Of a DNA stretch of 64,000 bases, positions 28,127 through 37,727 are shown in pieces; within the stretch, counting starts at the first letter, position 1, and every line of letters starts with the position of its first letter. Below the pieces are notes generated by a model. The model searched no databases. It saw only the letters and a program-made list of their open reading frames with translations, and had not been told where the DNA came from. Source of the stretch: Actinomycetota bacterium (GTDB lineage Bacteria; Actinomycetota; Actinomycetes; Mycobacteriales; JACQDL01); contig JACQDL010000031.1 in assembly GCA_016201065.1 (NCBI GenBank), forward strand, positions 142,580 to 206,579, read 5' to 3'. The translations under genes were made by a program, and so were the position numbers.

Positions 28127-28610
28127 CCAGAAGCGAACATGACCACGGCGGCCCCAGCCGGGCCGGCGCCACCACGCCGGGTAACCAAACAACGACACCC
28201 CGCGCCCGACATGGGTTCGTGCCGCAGACGAGCCGGGATGGACCGCCGCCACCCAACACCAATGCCGGGTGAGTCAACAACCCCGGTTGGCACCACTGAG
28301 TTACACAACAGTCACACCGTGTGCCGCAATGGTGTGCACCGGGTGGGTTCCACGGTCCACGCGGCGCCGGGCACCCCTCGCCCAACCACATGTGGTCGGT
28401 TTCGCCGGGGCAGATCAGCGCGTTCCCGCTGGCGATGGTCGCCCGAGCCCGCCTGCCGGGTCGTGTCGTTCGGCGCGGTGCCCCGCCGGGTGAGCCTGAC
28501 CTGCCCTGGGCCCGTACCGCACCCCGGCCGCATCCCCGGCCCAACCCCGGCGCGGGGTGGCCGGGTCCAGGCCACCCCAGATCCACCCAACAGCCCAGCC
28601 AGGAGGCGTC
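28127..28610. promoter_or_regulatory. 484-base region before the replication gene
   Basis: No gene I can support; the ORFs here are shadows. It contains two exact CCCAACA boxes (28252-28258 and 28586-28592), the second 18 bases before the gene start and next to its AGGAGG, where a bound protein would block translation or transcription. No clear -10/-35 pair seen. Confidence 0.5.
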
Positions 28611-29597
28611 ATGCCTGCACATCCCGACACCCGACAGTCCCCAGGGGACCTCCCTCTACCGGGGGGATCGCCTACCGCGGTGACGCGGGTACTCCACCCC
28701 GATCATCGGCCTCGCGGTACGTCGGCCACCCCCACTCTGTTGGAGGTCTCCCACCGGTTGCGGCCCCGTGACTACACCCTCGCGTCGCTGCTGGCCGAAC
28801 ACACAACCCTGACTACGGAGCAGATCACGATGATCTTGTTCACCAGCCCCACGACCTGCCGGCACCGCCTGCACGCCCTGCGCGGGATCGGATTCGTGGA
28901 CCGGTTCATCCGGCGGCGCCCCGGCGCCGGCAGCCCGGTGTGCTGGGTCAGTGGGCCGTTGGCTGCCCGCTACTCGGCGCTGGCGGCCGGGGAACCACCA
29001 CCGACGGCGAGGATCGTGCGGGAACGCCAGGACCGCGTTTACGCCACCCCCCTGCTGGAGCACCTGCTGGCGGTCAACGGGTTCTTCGCCGCGCTGCTCG
29101 CCCACGCCCGCCAGGATCCCGGCACCAGGCTGCAACGGTGGTGGTCCGAGCGCACCACCAGTGCCGCGTTCGGCCGCCGCATCCACCCCGACGGGCACGG
29201 TGTGTGGGTCGAGAACGGCACCAGTGTCGGGTTCCATCTGGAGTTGGACCGGGGGACCGAACCATTGGCGCGGCTGGGTGACAAGTTGGCCCCGCACCGG
29301 CGGTTGCACGCCGACGGGGGTGTCGCCTACCCGGTGCTGTTCGTGCTGCCCAACCGGACCCGGGAGCAGAACCTTCACCGCCGCCTGGCGACCCACCCCG
29401 AGCCGGGCGTCATCGTCGCGACGACCTCCCCGGAGGCCGGAGGTGATCCCGCCGGGCCGGTGTGGCGGATCGCCGGCAACGGCCGGCACCGGCTGCGTCT
29501 GGCGGACCTGCCCGCCGGCCACGGGCACCCCTCACCCCTGAACCCTGGGCCTCCTGAACCCGACCACGACCCCCTGTGGTTGCTTACCGCCGGCTAG
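28611..29597 (+). CDS. Replication-relaxation family protein
   Basis: 328 residues from ATG 28611 with AGGAGG (28601-28606). The winged-helix start LRPRDYTLASLLAEHTTLTTEQI, the CRHRLHAL wing and FVDRF fit the Replic_Relax family of plasmid and ICE proteins; the rest (VNGFFAALLAH, WWSERT, HPDG) also follows that family. Presumed role in replication or relaxation of the excised circle. Flanked on both sides by CCCAACA boxes, so probably autoregulated or sharing a regulator with the transfer operon. Confidence 0.82.
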   Translation: MPAHPDTRQSPGDLPLPGGSPTAVTRVLHPDHRPRGTSATPTLLEVSHRLRPRDYTLASLLAEHTTLTTEQITMILFTSPTTCRHRLHALRGIGFVDRFIRRRPGAGSPVCWVSGPLAARYSALAAGEPPPTARIVRERQDRVYATPLLEHLLAVNGFFAALLAHARQDPGTRLQRWWSERTTSAAFGRRIHPDGHGVWVENGTSVGFHLELDRGTEPLARLGDKLAPHRRLHADGGVAYPVLFVLPNRTREQNLHRRLATHPEPGVIVATTSPEAGGDPAGPVWRIAGNGRHRLRLADLPAGHGHPSPLNPGPPEPDHDPLWLLTAG

Positions 29598-30099
29598 GCG
29601 CCACCCAGCCCGCATCCGGTTCAACCAACCCGGGTCGGGTCGAGCGACCCACCTCACCCTGAAGCGACTCCACCACGGCACCCAACAGGGCGCTGAGGAC
29701 ACCCACCATGGACCCGACGCGCCCGACACCCCGGCCCGGCGTGGCCGTTCGGCTGCGGCCCACCACCCAACAGGCCAGCTCACCGCCATGATCATCATGT
29801 TGGGGTGGGGTGTTGGGTGGGCCGGTTACGGTGAAACCTCACTTTTTGACACCACCCACGCACCACCCGGGCCCAGCCGCCCACGACCGCGGTCGCACCC
29901 GCCCACCCGCCCTTTGTGGCCGGTCGGCCTGCCCCGCCCGTCGGCGACCCGCCCACCCGTAGCACCCAGGCCGCGTGTGTCCCTTCCGCCGGCCTGTGCG
30001 GACCCGCCCGCATTCCGTACGGCCGATCCGGCCACGCCTTCGCACCGCCGCGCACCCACGCACCCACGCACCCGCACTTGACCGTCAGGAGGTTCGACC
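29598..30099. promoter_or_regulatory. 502-base region after the replication gene
   Basis: No gene. Three CCCAACA/TGTTGGG boxes (29681, 29766, 29811). TTTTTGACA at about 29841-29849 could be a -35 for the following genes, but no matching -10 was found. The distal part is C-rich without structure. Confidence 0.5.
29763..29820. repeat. 10-base inverted repeat with CCCAACA boxes
   Basis: CCACCCAACA (29763-29772) and TGTTGGGTGG (29811-29820), perfect complements, 38 bases apart. The loop contains ATGATCAT, itself a palindrome. Similar in plan to the 16-base repeat at 8180-8248 (37-base loop). Confidence 0.6.
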
Positions 30100-30780
30100 A
30101 TGCCCACCACCGCTGTGGTCCTCGTCTGCCTGCCCCCGGACACCCCCACCACCGAGCTGACCGCCACCGCCATCCACCGGCTCACCAACACCCCCCATGT
30201 CGGTATCGACACGGTCGGGCACTTCACCCCCCGCAGCCGGTTGCGATGCTGGCGTCCCCGCACCGGGTTGCTTCCCGGTGACCGTGGCGTCACCGCGGGT
30301 GGCCCTCTCCGGTTGCTGGACCTGCACACGATGCAGGAAACCGCACGCGTGGCCGCCGCCACCCGGTGGTCGGTCTGGAACCGTGTCGTGGCCGGTACCC
30401 CCACCGCCCAACCGTCCTGGGTCTTCAGCGACCGGCACCACACCGACCCGAAGCGCTACAGCCGGGACCGGGCCCACCGGGACTACCTGTCCCAACCCCG
30501 GATCGCGGCGATGCGCACCTACAACACCCTGCCCGAGAAGGTCACCGTCCTGCCGTTGGGTGACCTGGAGGCATTCCAGGCCGGTGCCGGCACCTACACC
30601 AACCTGGGGGTGTTGGCGGCGGTCCCCACCGACGCGATGGTCACCCCCGATGGGGGCTACCTCGCCCCGACCTCCACCCGGTTGGCCGACCATCTGACCT
30701 ACCTGGAGGCCAGCCACGGGCAGCTGCGGCGGCTGGAGGGCCGCGACCACCTCATCGCGGTGGCCACCACCCTCCCGTGA
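30100..30780 (+). CDS. Hypothetical ICE protein (LVCLPPD N-terminus)
   Basis: 226 residues, ATG 30100 with AGGAGG upstream. The first 20 residues (VLVCLPPDTPTTELT) closely match the start of the protein at 40786 (LLVCLPPDSPTTTLM), so the two share an N-terminal module. Other stretches: WVFSDRHHTD, RIAAMRTYNTLPEK, GDLEAFQAGAG. No known family. First gene of the accessory backbone; followed by a strong hairpin. Confidence 0.65.
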   Translation: MPTTAVVLVCLPPDTPTTELTATAIHRLTNTPHVGIDTVGHFTPRSRLRCWRPRTGLLPGDRGVTAGGPLRLLDLHTMQETARVAAATRWSVWNRVVAGTPTAQPSWVFSDRHHTDPKRYSRDRAHRDYLSQPRIAAMRTYNTLPEKVTVLPLGDLEAFQAGAGTYTNLGVLAAVPTDAMVTPDGGYLAPTSTRLADHLTYLEASHGQLRRLEGRDHLIAVATTLP

Positions 30781-30797
30781 CCCACACCCCCGCCCAC

Positions 30798-30832
30798 AGA
30801 TGGGTGAACCGGGATCACCGGTTCACCCATCT
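30798..30832. terminator. 15-bp perfect hairpin
   Basis: AGATGGGTGAACCGG and its exact complement with a GATCA loop, 17 bases after the preceding stop. No T-tract follows. A strong factor-assisted or bidirectional terminator candidate. Confidence 0.65.
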
Positions 30833-30933
30833 CGCGCTGCCCGCACCACCTCCACGCCCGCCATGGGCCGGCACGCCAGCCGGGCGGAGGCAACCCGACC
30901 CCACCCGTTTCCCACCACAGGAGGAGGCCACCC

Positions 30934-31722
30934 ATGCCCCACACCCTGCCGCCACCCGTGCGCGAATCCCGCCGGCGGTGGCCCACCGTGGCGCTGATCC
31001 TCGGCGTCGGACTGGTGCCGTTGCTGATCGCACCCCTGCCGTTGCTGGTCACCATCGGCATGCTCACACCCTGGGTGCTCCTGCTGCTCGCGGTGCGTCA
31101 CAGCCACCGGACCCGGGTCGTTCTCGCCCGCGCGACGCGGCGGGTCGAGCAACTGCGGGCCGAGCTCGCGGTCGCCCTCACCGACCCGGTCACCGGGCTA
31201 CCGGTGCGTCGCCCCGCCGAGACGCACCTGGATCGGGCCACCGGGTTGGTGAGCGTCGCCGTCGTTGATGTTGACGACCTGCGTGGGGTGAACAACACCC
31301 ACGGCCACCTGGTCGGTGACGCCTACCTCGCCGGCATCGCCGACCGGTTGAGCACCCTGACCGCCACCGACCCGCCAGGTGCTGGTCTGGTCGCGCGGCT
31401 GGGGGGTGATGAGTTCGTGGTGATCACCCGCCGCGATCCCCAGGACCTGGCCGCCGCGCTGCGCGCGCTGACCTGGCCACGGTTGTGCCTCGGCGACCGG
31501 GAGTTGCCGGTGCGTTTCAGCGCCGGCATCTGCCAGCTACCCGGTGGGGACGCCCACACCGGGTTCGGCCGCGCCGACCTGGCCATGTACACCGCGAAAC
31601 GCGGTGGTGGTGGCGTCGCCGTCTACGACCCCGACCGGGACGGGTCACCGCACCCCCCTGGTGTCCGCCCCACCCACCGGACCCGCGACCGCGGGACCGA
31701 CCACGGCGAGGTCATCCGGTGA
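30934..31722 (+). CDS. GGDEF diguanylate cyclase-like membrane protein
   Basis: 262 residues, ATG 30934 with AGGAGG. Two adjacent membrane helices (about residues 17-55), a short linker, then a GGDEF domain (about 80-235): LTDPVTGLPVRR, DVDDLRGVNNTHGHLVGD, RLGGDEFVV and YTAKRGGGG. The catalytic GGDEF is intact, so it probably makes cyclic di-GMP from GTP. No RxxD inhibitory site is seen five residues before GGDEF. A mobile-element source of c-di-GMP could alter host development or transfer timing. Confidence 0.87.
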   Translation: MPHTLPPPVRESRRRWPTVALILGVGLVPLLIAPLPLLVTIGMLTPWVLLLLAVRHSHRTRVVLARATRRVEQLRAELAVALTDPVTGLPVRRPAETHLDRATGLVSVAVVDVDDLRGVNNTHGHLVGDAYLAGIADRLSTLTATDPPGAGLVARLGGDEFVVITRRDPQDLAAALRALTWPRLCLGDRELPVRFSAGICQLPGGDAHTGFGRADLAMYTAKRGGGGVAVYDPDRDGSPHPPGVRPTHRTRDRGTDHGEVIR

Positions 31723-31756
31723 TCCACACCATCCCCCGCCGTTCCGGGAGGTCCTC

Positions 31757-32347
31757 ATGCACGAACCCCTCCACCGCATCGACCACGGCACCCGCACCAT
31801 CGACGGTGTGCCGGTGCGCGTCACCGAGCTGGTCTGGCCCGACGGGGGCCGCAGCGTCGAGGTCCACCGCACCGACACCGCAGTAGACCTCACCGCCGAC
31901 GGGTGTTTCGACACCCCGCCCACCGACACCCAGATCCGTGCCCTGCTGCACGACACACCCCACACGGGCACCAACGGTGGTGGTGACGACGAACCACCGG
32001 CTGACAGCCCGTTCGGGGTGTACCGCTGCGAGGCCGAGGTCATCGTCGTGGTCCCGCCCCTGCTCGAGGGTGACCCGGTGCTGGACATCCACCTGGCCGC
32101 CGCCGGGGGCGGCACCCCGGGGCGGGCCTACGCGGACACCACCTGGCTGTATGAGGTGCACCTGGACGGGACACCGGTGTGCTCCGGCGCGGACCTGCGC
32201 AGCGGCGGCATACCCCACACCCACACCGACATGGCGGCGGTGCTCGCCGTGTTCCTCGCCACCGACCCCCACACCCCGCCCCGGCTGCGCCCCCACACCG
32301 ACCGGCTCACCGTGTGGGCCGAAAACACCCTCCACCCCGGGGACTGA
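31757..32347 (+). CDS. Hypothetical protein
   Basis: 196 residues, ATG 31757 with GGGAGG. N-terminal part resembles a small beta-rich module (VRVTELVWPDGGRSVEV), followed by a linker and an acidic domain with VIVVVPPLLEGDPVLDIHL. No family recognised. Followed by a 9-bp hairpin. Part of a run of backbone genes each with its own good Shine-Dalgarno sequence. Confidence 0.6.
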   Translation: MHEPLHRIDHGTRTIDGVPVRVTELVWPDGGRSVEVHRTDTAVDLTADGCFDTPPTDTQIRALLHDTPHTGTNGGGDDEPPADSPFGVYRCEAEVIVVVPPLLEGDPVLDIHLAAAGGGTPGRAYADTTWLYEVHLDGTPVCSGADLRSGGIPHTHTDMAAVLAVFLATDPHTPPRLRPHTDRLTVWAENTLHPGD

Positions 32348-32378
32348 CCACTGCCTTCCCGGCCACCACCCCGTTCTC

Positions 32379-32404
32379 GGGTGCCACCGCACGGTGTGGC
32401 ACCC
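32379..32404. terminator. 9-bp hairpin
   Basis: GGGTGCCAC and its exact complement GTGGCACCC with an 8-base loop, 32 bases after the preceding stop. No T-tract. Confidence 0.45.
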
Positions 32405-32525
32405 CAGCAACACCCCCACCTCGTTGATGGCCGTCGCCCGGCCGCACCCCGCGCACCCGCGCACCCCGGGCCCGGCCAACCGGTCGCGTCCGGGCACCGC
32501 CACACCACCTGTGAAGGAGCCCACG

Positions 32526-33014
32526 ATGACGTCGACCACCCCCACCCACCCGTCCACCCCACCGTTGCCGGCCACCCCGGTGTTGCCGACCACCCCGGCG
32601 CCGGTGTCCCCACCCACCGGGGGCCTGCGGGTCGGGCAGCCGGTGCACGTGAACACCCACGCCACCTGGCTTCCCGGGGTGGTGACCTTCCTGGCCGGAA
32701 CCCGCATCGGGGTACGCACCCAACCACCGGCCGGCCACATGCCCTTCAGTGGGGTTGTCGCGCCGTGGGTGGTGCGTCCCGCCCGCGGGGCGTCGCTGCG
32801 TCCGGTCGCACACCTACGCGGTGGGGACGTGGTCCTCGCCCACGACGGCACCACCCACACCATCGCCACCCTGCGGCCGGCCACGTTCGGTGGGCGGTGG
32901 CTGCTCACATACACCAGCGGGCACCGCGTCAGCCTGCCCGCCACCGCGGTCCTGCGCCTGACCCAGGCCACCACACCCCGGCCAGCCGCCCACCGTCGGC
33001 GTGCCGGCGGCTGA
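32526..33014 (+). CDS. Hypothetical protein
   Basis: 162 residues, ATG 32526 with AAGGAG upstream. The first 35 residues are Pro/Thr-rich and probably disordered. The rest appears beta-rich, with two similar halves (VNTHATWLPGVVTFLAG; VLAHDGTTHTIATLRPA), possibly a KOW/SH3-like repeat. No family recognised. Confidence 0.55.
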   Translation: MTSTTPTHPSTPPLPATPVLPTTPAPVSPPTGGLRVGQPVHVNTHATWLPGVVTFLAGTRIGVRTQPPAGHMPFSGVVAPWVVRPARGASLRPVAHLRGGDVVLAHDGTTHTIATLRPATFGGRWLLTYTSGHRVSLPATAVLRLTQATTPRPAAHRRRAGG

Positions 33015-33113
33015 ACCGCGCCACCCCTTCCGCTGCGGATCCCTTTCCGGCCCCACCCCCCAGCAGTGGCGGGACGCGGGCTGGTTTCCCGCACCACCAC
33101 CAAGGAGCCCACC

Positions 33114-34340
33114 ATGACCACCGCACAACCACAGGTCGACGTCAACGAGGCGTTCGCCGCCGAACGCGCCACCCAACTCCAGCGGCTGGCAGACCAGCGG
33201 GCCGACATCGACCGCCGGATCACCGAGGGGACCCTCACCCCACTGGGTGGCGGCCGGTACCGGGTCACCGACCCCACCAGCTTCGACGACGGGGAAATCT
33301 GGAGGCTCACCGAGAACGGGCTGCGGCCCCAACACGAACTGGACACCACCACCGGGCAGGCCGCCCTCTACACCCGGGTGCCGGCCTGGCACGGATTGGG
33401 CAGCGTCATCCCCGAGGGAACCACCGACATCGAGGAGGTCCTGCGCCTGGGGGGCATCAACTTCGAGGTCGCTACCCGCCCCGTCCTGTACCACCCCGAC
33501 CCCGCCGACGCGGCCCTGTCACCCCGCATCCTGCCCGGGCAGTACGTCACCGTCCGGGAGGACACCGGCACCGGCCTGGGTGTCGTCGGCCACCGGTACA
33601 CGGTGTTCCAGAACCGGGAGACGTTCTGGTTCCTGCAGGACCTCACCGACCGCTACGACGTGACCTGGGAGTCGGCCGGGGCGCTGCGGGAGGGCCGGCG
33701 GGTGTTCGTGTGCCTGCGGCTACCCGAAACGATCACGATCGACGCCGGCGGGATCAACGACGAGATCACCCCGTTCCTCGCCGCGATCAACAGCCACGAC
33801 GGGTCCAGCCTGTTCCAGGTCGCCCTCACCCCGTGGCGGATCGTGTGCGGCAACACCGAACGGTTCGCACTCGAACAGGCCCACTCCCGGTGGGGGGTGC
33901 GCCACACCCGCCACGCCCGCGACCGCCTGAATGAGGCCCGCCGCACCCTCGGCCTGTCGATGGACTACTACCGGGTCTTCGCCGCCGAGGAGGAAGCCCT
34001 GGCCCGCACCGAGGTGGCCCTCACCGATTGGCGGCGGGTCCTTGACGAGTTGTGGCCGCCCCCCGGTGAGGACGCCCCGACACGCACCGAGGCCAACCAC
34101 GTGCAGCGCCGCACCACCCTGGACCGGTTGTGGGAAACCAACACCGACCGGTTGGGGCGCACCGCCTACGCCGCCGAGCGGGCCATCACCGAATACACCG
34201 ACTGGTACACCTCCGTGCGCCCCACCCGGGTTTCGCGTGGTGACAACCTCGCCGTCCGCGCGACCGCCGTCATGGAAGGCACCCACGACCGGGTGAAAAC
34301 CAGGGCCCACAGGCGGCTGCTGACCCTCACCCACCGGTAG
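33114..34340 (+). CDS. DUF932 phage/plasmid-like protein
   Basis: 408 residues, ATG 33114 with AAGGAG. Typical DUF932 features: PAWHGLG near residue 95, QYVTVREDTG, GVVGHRYTVFQN, and ALTPWRIVCGNT. DUF932 proteins are common on phages and conjugative elements; their role is unproven, although some lie near recombination functions. Normal length. A single-gene unit with its own ribosome-binding site. Confidence 0.85.
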   Translation: MTTAQPQVDVNEAFAAERATQLQRLADQRADIDRRITEGTLTPLGGGRYRVTDPTSFDDGEIWRLTENGLRPQHELDTTTGQAALYTRVPAWHGLGSVIPEGTTDIEEVLRLGGINFEVATRPVLYHPDPADAALSPRILPGQYVTVREDTGTGLGVVGHRYTVFQNRETFWFLQDLTDRYDVTWESAGALREGRRVFVCLRLPETITIDAGGINDEITPFLAAINSHDGSSLFQVALTPWRIVCGNTERFALEQAHSRWGVRHTRHARDRLNEARRTLGLSMDYYRVFAAEEEALARTEVALTDWRRVLDELWPPPGEDAPTRTEANHVQRRTTLDRLWETNTDRLGRTAYAAERAITEYTDWYTSVRPTRVSRGDNLAVRATAVMEGTHDRVKTRAHRRLLTLTHR

Positions 34341-34488
34341 CCACCCCACCCACCAACCCACCGAGGTGGTGGTGATGGCGGCGGACCCCATTTGCCGGTG
34401 CCCACCACCACCGCACCCCAAAGCCAGGCGTGGCACCCGCCCCGCCGGGGTCGCCGTGCTGCGCCCAAAACCCTCCGGGAGGACACCC

Positions 34489-35574
34489 GTGAGTTCACCA
34501 ACCGACCGCCCACTGCGGATCACCACCCCACACGACCTGCTGGCCTACGTGCCGTACCTGGTGGGCTTCCACCCCCACGACAGCCTCGTTGTGGTGGGCC
34601 TGTCCGAAGCCGGGCACCGCATCGAGGTGGTCTCCCGCACCGACCGGGCCGACCTGCGCGCCCACACCGATCCGGTGCGTCTGGAGGCCAACCTGGTGGC
34701 CAGGCTGCTGCGGGCGCTGCTGGGTGCCGGAGCGACCGAGGCCCTCGCCCTGGTTTACGACACACCCCAGGCCACCCCACCACCCGCGGGGCAACTCCCC
34801 GACCGGGGTCTGGTGGACACCTTCACCGCCACCGCCGGCCGTGAGGGTCTGCGGGTCCTGGACGCCCTCTACATCGCGGGTGGCCGTTGGTGGTCCTACC
34901 ACTGCCCACCCGCCGACGGCTGCCCACCCCAAGGCCGGGCGGTGCCCGAGCCGGCGTCCCCGGCCGCCACCGAGGCCACCTACGCCGGCATGGTCGCCCT
35001 ACCCGACCGGGCGGCCCTGGCGGGCACCCTGGACCCACTCGACCCGACTCACCTCACCACCGCCTGCACCCGGATACAGCACCACCTCACCGACCTGATG
35101 CGAGGCCCCGACCGGCAGAGATGGACCGGGGTGATGATCGGGCTGCTGCACCAAGCCCTGGAGCAGTTGACCGCCACCGACCAGGTTCCCTGGCTCACCG
35201 AGCAGACCGTCGCCCGGCTGGTGGTGGGGTTGCGGATCATCCCGGTGCGTGACGCCGCCTGGTTGTGGATCGAGTCCACCCCCGACCGTCGCGGGCCCGC
35301 ACTGGAGCTGTGGCGGCAACTCGCCCGACGGGCACCCGACACCTACCGGGTCCCGGCACTGTTCCTCACCGCCTGGACCGCGTGGCGGTGCGGCTCCGGC
35401 CCGTTGGCGAACATCGCCCTGCAGCGCGCCCTGACCCTGGAGCCCACCTACAGCGCGGCGGGCCTGCTCGATCAGGCGCTGCGGTACGGGATCAACCCAC
35501 GCACCTTCCCGCCACTGCCACCCGACCCCGGTGCATCACCCATCCCGGGCACCGCACCCACCGGCCCCGTGTAG
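34489..35574 (+). CDS. DUF4192 family protein
   Basis: 361 residues from GTG 34489 with GGGAGGA; the ATG at 34366 in the track is an upstream shadow. LLAYVPYLVGFHPHDSLVVVGLS is the DUF4192 signature, and the C-terminal half with RDAAWLWIES, ALFLTAWTAWRCG and ALTLEPTYSAAGLLDQAL completes the family. Actinobacterial protein of unknown function, frequent on mobile elements. A C-terminal-only relative lies at 37728. Confidence 0.85.
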   Translation: MSSPTDRPLRITTPHDLLAYVPYLVGFHPHDSLVVVGLSEAGHRIEVVSRTDRADLRAHTDPVRLEANLVARLLRALLGAGATEALALVYDTPQATPPPAGQLPDRGLVDTFTATAGREGLRVLDALYIAGGRWWSYHCPPADGCPPQGRAVPEPASPAATEATYAGMVALPDRAALAGTLDPLDPTHLTTACTRIQHHLTDLMRGPDRQRWTGVMIGLLHQALEQLTATDQVPWLTEQTVARLVVGLRIIPVRDAAWLWIESTPDRRGPALELWRQLARRAPDTYRVPALFLTAWTAWRCGSGPLANIALQRALTLEPTYSAAGLLDQALRYGINPRTFPPLPPDPGASPIPGTAPTGPV

Positions 35575-35699
35575 GCGCCCACCGGTGACCCGGGCGCCCC
35601 GCCCGTGCCGGCACCCACACCCCCGGCGGTGTTCCGACCCCACCGCTGGTGGCCGGTCGGGATACCCGACATGTCTTCGACACCCACCGTGAGGTGATC

Positions 35700-36707
35700 A
35701 TGACGGTTTCGACTCTCACCGAGGCCCTGCAGCGCCTGCGGCACCTCGGTAACGTCCGCACCACCACCCTGCACGGGGTCCGGTTGACCGGGTTCGTCCG
35801 TGACCTGCCGGACCTGTCTACCACCCCCGGTCCGCTGCGCGAGCACCTCCAGGCCGAGTTCCACACCACCGACCACCCCGGGGACCGCGACGCCGACAGC
35901 GTGGAGTACCTGGTGTGCTCCGGTGGGCTGCCGGTGCTGTGGTTGACCGCCGACGCCCGCACCCACACCCCCAGCTACCCACTGACCGCCACCCAGACCC
36001 GCCACCAACACGCGGCCAGGACCGCACTGGGTGACCTGTACCGGCACATCCTCAACGAACTCGCCGACCGGCGGGGCTTGCGTGAACACCAGCCCAGCGA
36101 CACCACCGGCCACCACCAGGAACACACCGACGGCCCGATCCTGCGGGTCGCCCCCCGCGAAGACCCCACCAGCACCTGGTGGGTGCGATTGAGCGGTGAC
36201 CCGCAGCAGGACAGGCAGCGGGTCCTGTCGCACTGCGGTGCCACCGGCAGCGAGAACGTACTGGTCCTGGCCGCGTTCGGCTACGGCGACTACGGCCGGC
36301 AGGCGCACCGCCCCCACCTGGACGTGTTGTGCGCGATGCACCACCTCACCCGCACCCACCCGGTGCCGTTGGTGGCCATCGGCGACTACCTCACCACCGC
36401 CCACCCCAGCAGCAGCACCCCAACGCCCAGCACCGGGGACCTGCTGGCCACCCTCACCCGCATCCCGGACACCTTCCGGGGGGTGTTCGGCTCCCAGACC
36501 GCCTACACCGAGGCACACCTGGAACGGATCGGGTGGACCCGGGCCCTGCACCAGGCCGGGATCCCCACCACCGCCCTGGACCTACCGGCCCTCACCCGGC
36601 AGCTGTTCACCGGCCTGCTGGTCACCGACGCCGGCACCCGCGGCCACATCGCGGTCTTCAACCACCCCCACCGCAGCAGCACACCCCTGGAGGAGACCCC
36701 ACGATGA
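35700..36707 (+). CDS. Hypothetical protein
   Basis: 335 residues, ATG 35700. Central motif VLVLAAFGYGDYGRQAHRPHLDVL suggests an alpha/beta fold; N-terminal part has VEYLVCSGGLPVLW. The last third, GVFGSQTAYTEAHLERIGW, is helical. No family recognised. Overlaps the next gene by ATGA, so the two products probably act together. Confidence 0.6.
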   Translation: MTVSTLTEALQRLRHLGNVRTTTLHGVRLTGFVRDLPDLSTTPGPLREHLQAEFHTTDHPGDRDADSVEYLVCSGGLPVLWLTADARTHTPSYPLTATQTRHQHAARTALGDLYRHILNELADRRGLREHQPSDTTGHHQEHTDGPILRVAPREDPTSTWWVRLSGDPQQDRQRVLSHCGATGSENVLVLAAFGYGDYGRQAHRPHLDVLCAMHHLTRTHPVPLVAIGDYLTTAHPSSSTPTPSTGDLLATLTRIPDTFRGVFGSQTAYTEAHLERIGWTRALHQAGIPTTALDLPALTRQLFTGLLVTDAGTRGHIAVFNHPHRSSTPLEETPR

Positions 36708-37516
36708 GCACCCCACACCGGCGGGTCCTCACCGCCACCCAACTGGACACCCTGTACGCGCGTATCCGCGACGCCCACTCCACCGCGCACCTGCTCACCG
36801 AGGTTTTCGACGCGATGCGCACGATGGTCCACGACACCCCCACCGACCCGCACCAACCACCACAGCGGGTGGTGCGGGTCGGTGACCACGCGATCCCCAG
36901 CAGCCAGTGGCGGGCGATCCTCGACGCCGCGACCAACCGCGCCCAACAGTGGGGCACCAGCGTCCACGTCAGCCTGGAGCTGGCCAACTACCTGCCCGCC
37001 AGCTACGACGACCCCACCGTGGCCACCCCGACCTGGCCCGCACCCGACCACCGGCCACCCATCCACCACCTCCACCTCACCCGGCAGGCGGTGGACATGA
37101 TCACCCGCGCGGAGGCGCACCTGCGGCAGCTCACCGCCGTACTGGGTGCCGCCAGCCCCGACCTGCGGCGGCAGGAGAGCAGTTGGCGGTTGTTCCTCAC
37201 CCGGCTGGTGACCACCAACTTCGGCGAATTCACCACGGTGGACACCGACGGCGACCTGTCGTTCGCCGTGACCACCAGCAGCGGTGTCGGCTACGGAGCC
37301 CGGTGGCGGCAACTCCCCCGATACTGCACCACCCCCGGCTGCGCCACGCTGCTACCCAACCCAGCCACACCCCCGCACACCGTCGACCCGCTGACCCCAC
37401 CCGCACCCCCGGCGCCCCACGCCGGCGGTGGTGGGACGGGTGCCACGGGACACACCCACACCCCCTCCGCGCCCGCGCGGGGGCCGCAACCCGGCGAATG
37501 GGTCCTGCGCTCCTGA
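36704..37516 (+). CDS. Hypothetical protein
   Basis: 270 residues, ATGA-coupled to the previous gene. Mostly helical to residue 165, then a beta stretch (FAVTTSSGVGYGARW) and one Cys pair (YCTTPGCATLL), perhaps half of a metal site. The tail is Pro/Gly-rich. No family recognised. Confidence 0.6.
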   Translation: MSTPHRRVLTATQLDTLYARIRDAHSTAHLLTEVFDAMRTMVHDTPTDPHQPPQRVVRVGDHAIPSSQWRAILDAATNRAQQWGTSVHVSLELANYLPASYDDPTVATPTWPAPDHRPPIHHLHLTRQAVDMITRAEAHLRQLTAVLGAASPDLRRQESSWRLFLTRLVTTNFGEFTTVDTDGDLSFAVTTSSGVGYGARWRQLPRYCTTPGCATLLPNPATPPHTVDPLTPPAPPAPHAGGGGTGATGHTHTPSAPARGPQPGEWVLRS

Positions 37517-37727
37517 GGCACCCCGCGCCCCGCCGCTGACCCCACCCCGCGTGGCGCACCCCCACCGCACCGCACTGCGGTCGCGGCGACCCCCTATCCC
37601 ACCCCACCGCCCGGCCCCGGGGGAACCACACCACGCCTGTCACCCCCAGGGGCGGGACAGCCGTGCCGGTTTCCCCGGGGTGCACACACCCCCCAGTCGG
37701 ACAAAGCCCGTTGGAAGGCAGGCGACC

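Noticed and set aside
27969-28622. 217-residue minus-strand ORF
   Set aside because: No coding character apart from the bases explained by the epimerase remnant; overlaps the control region and start of the replication-relaxation gene.
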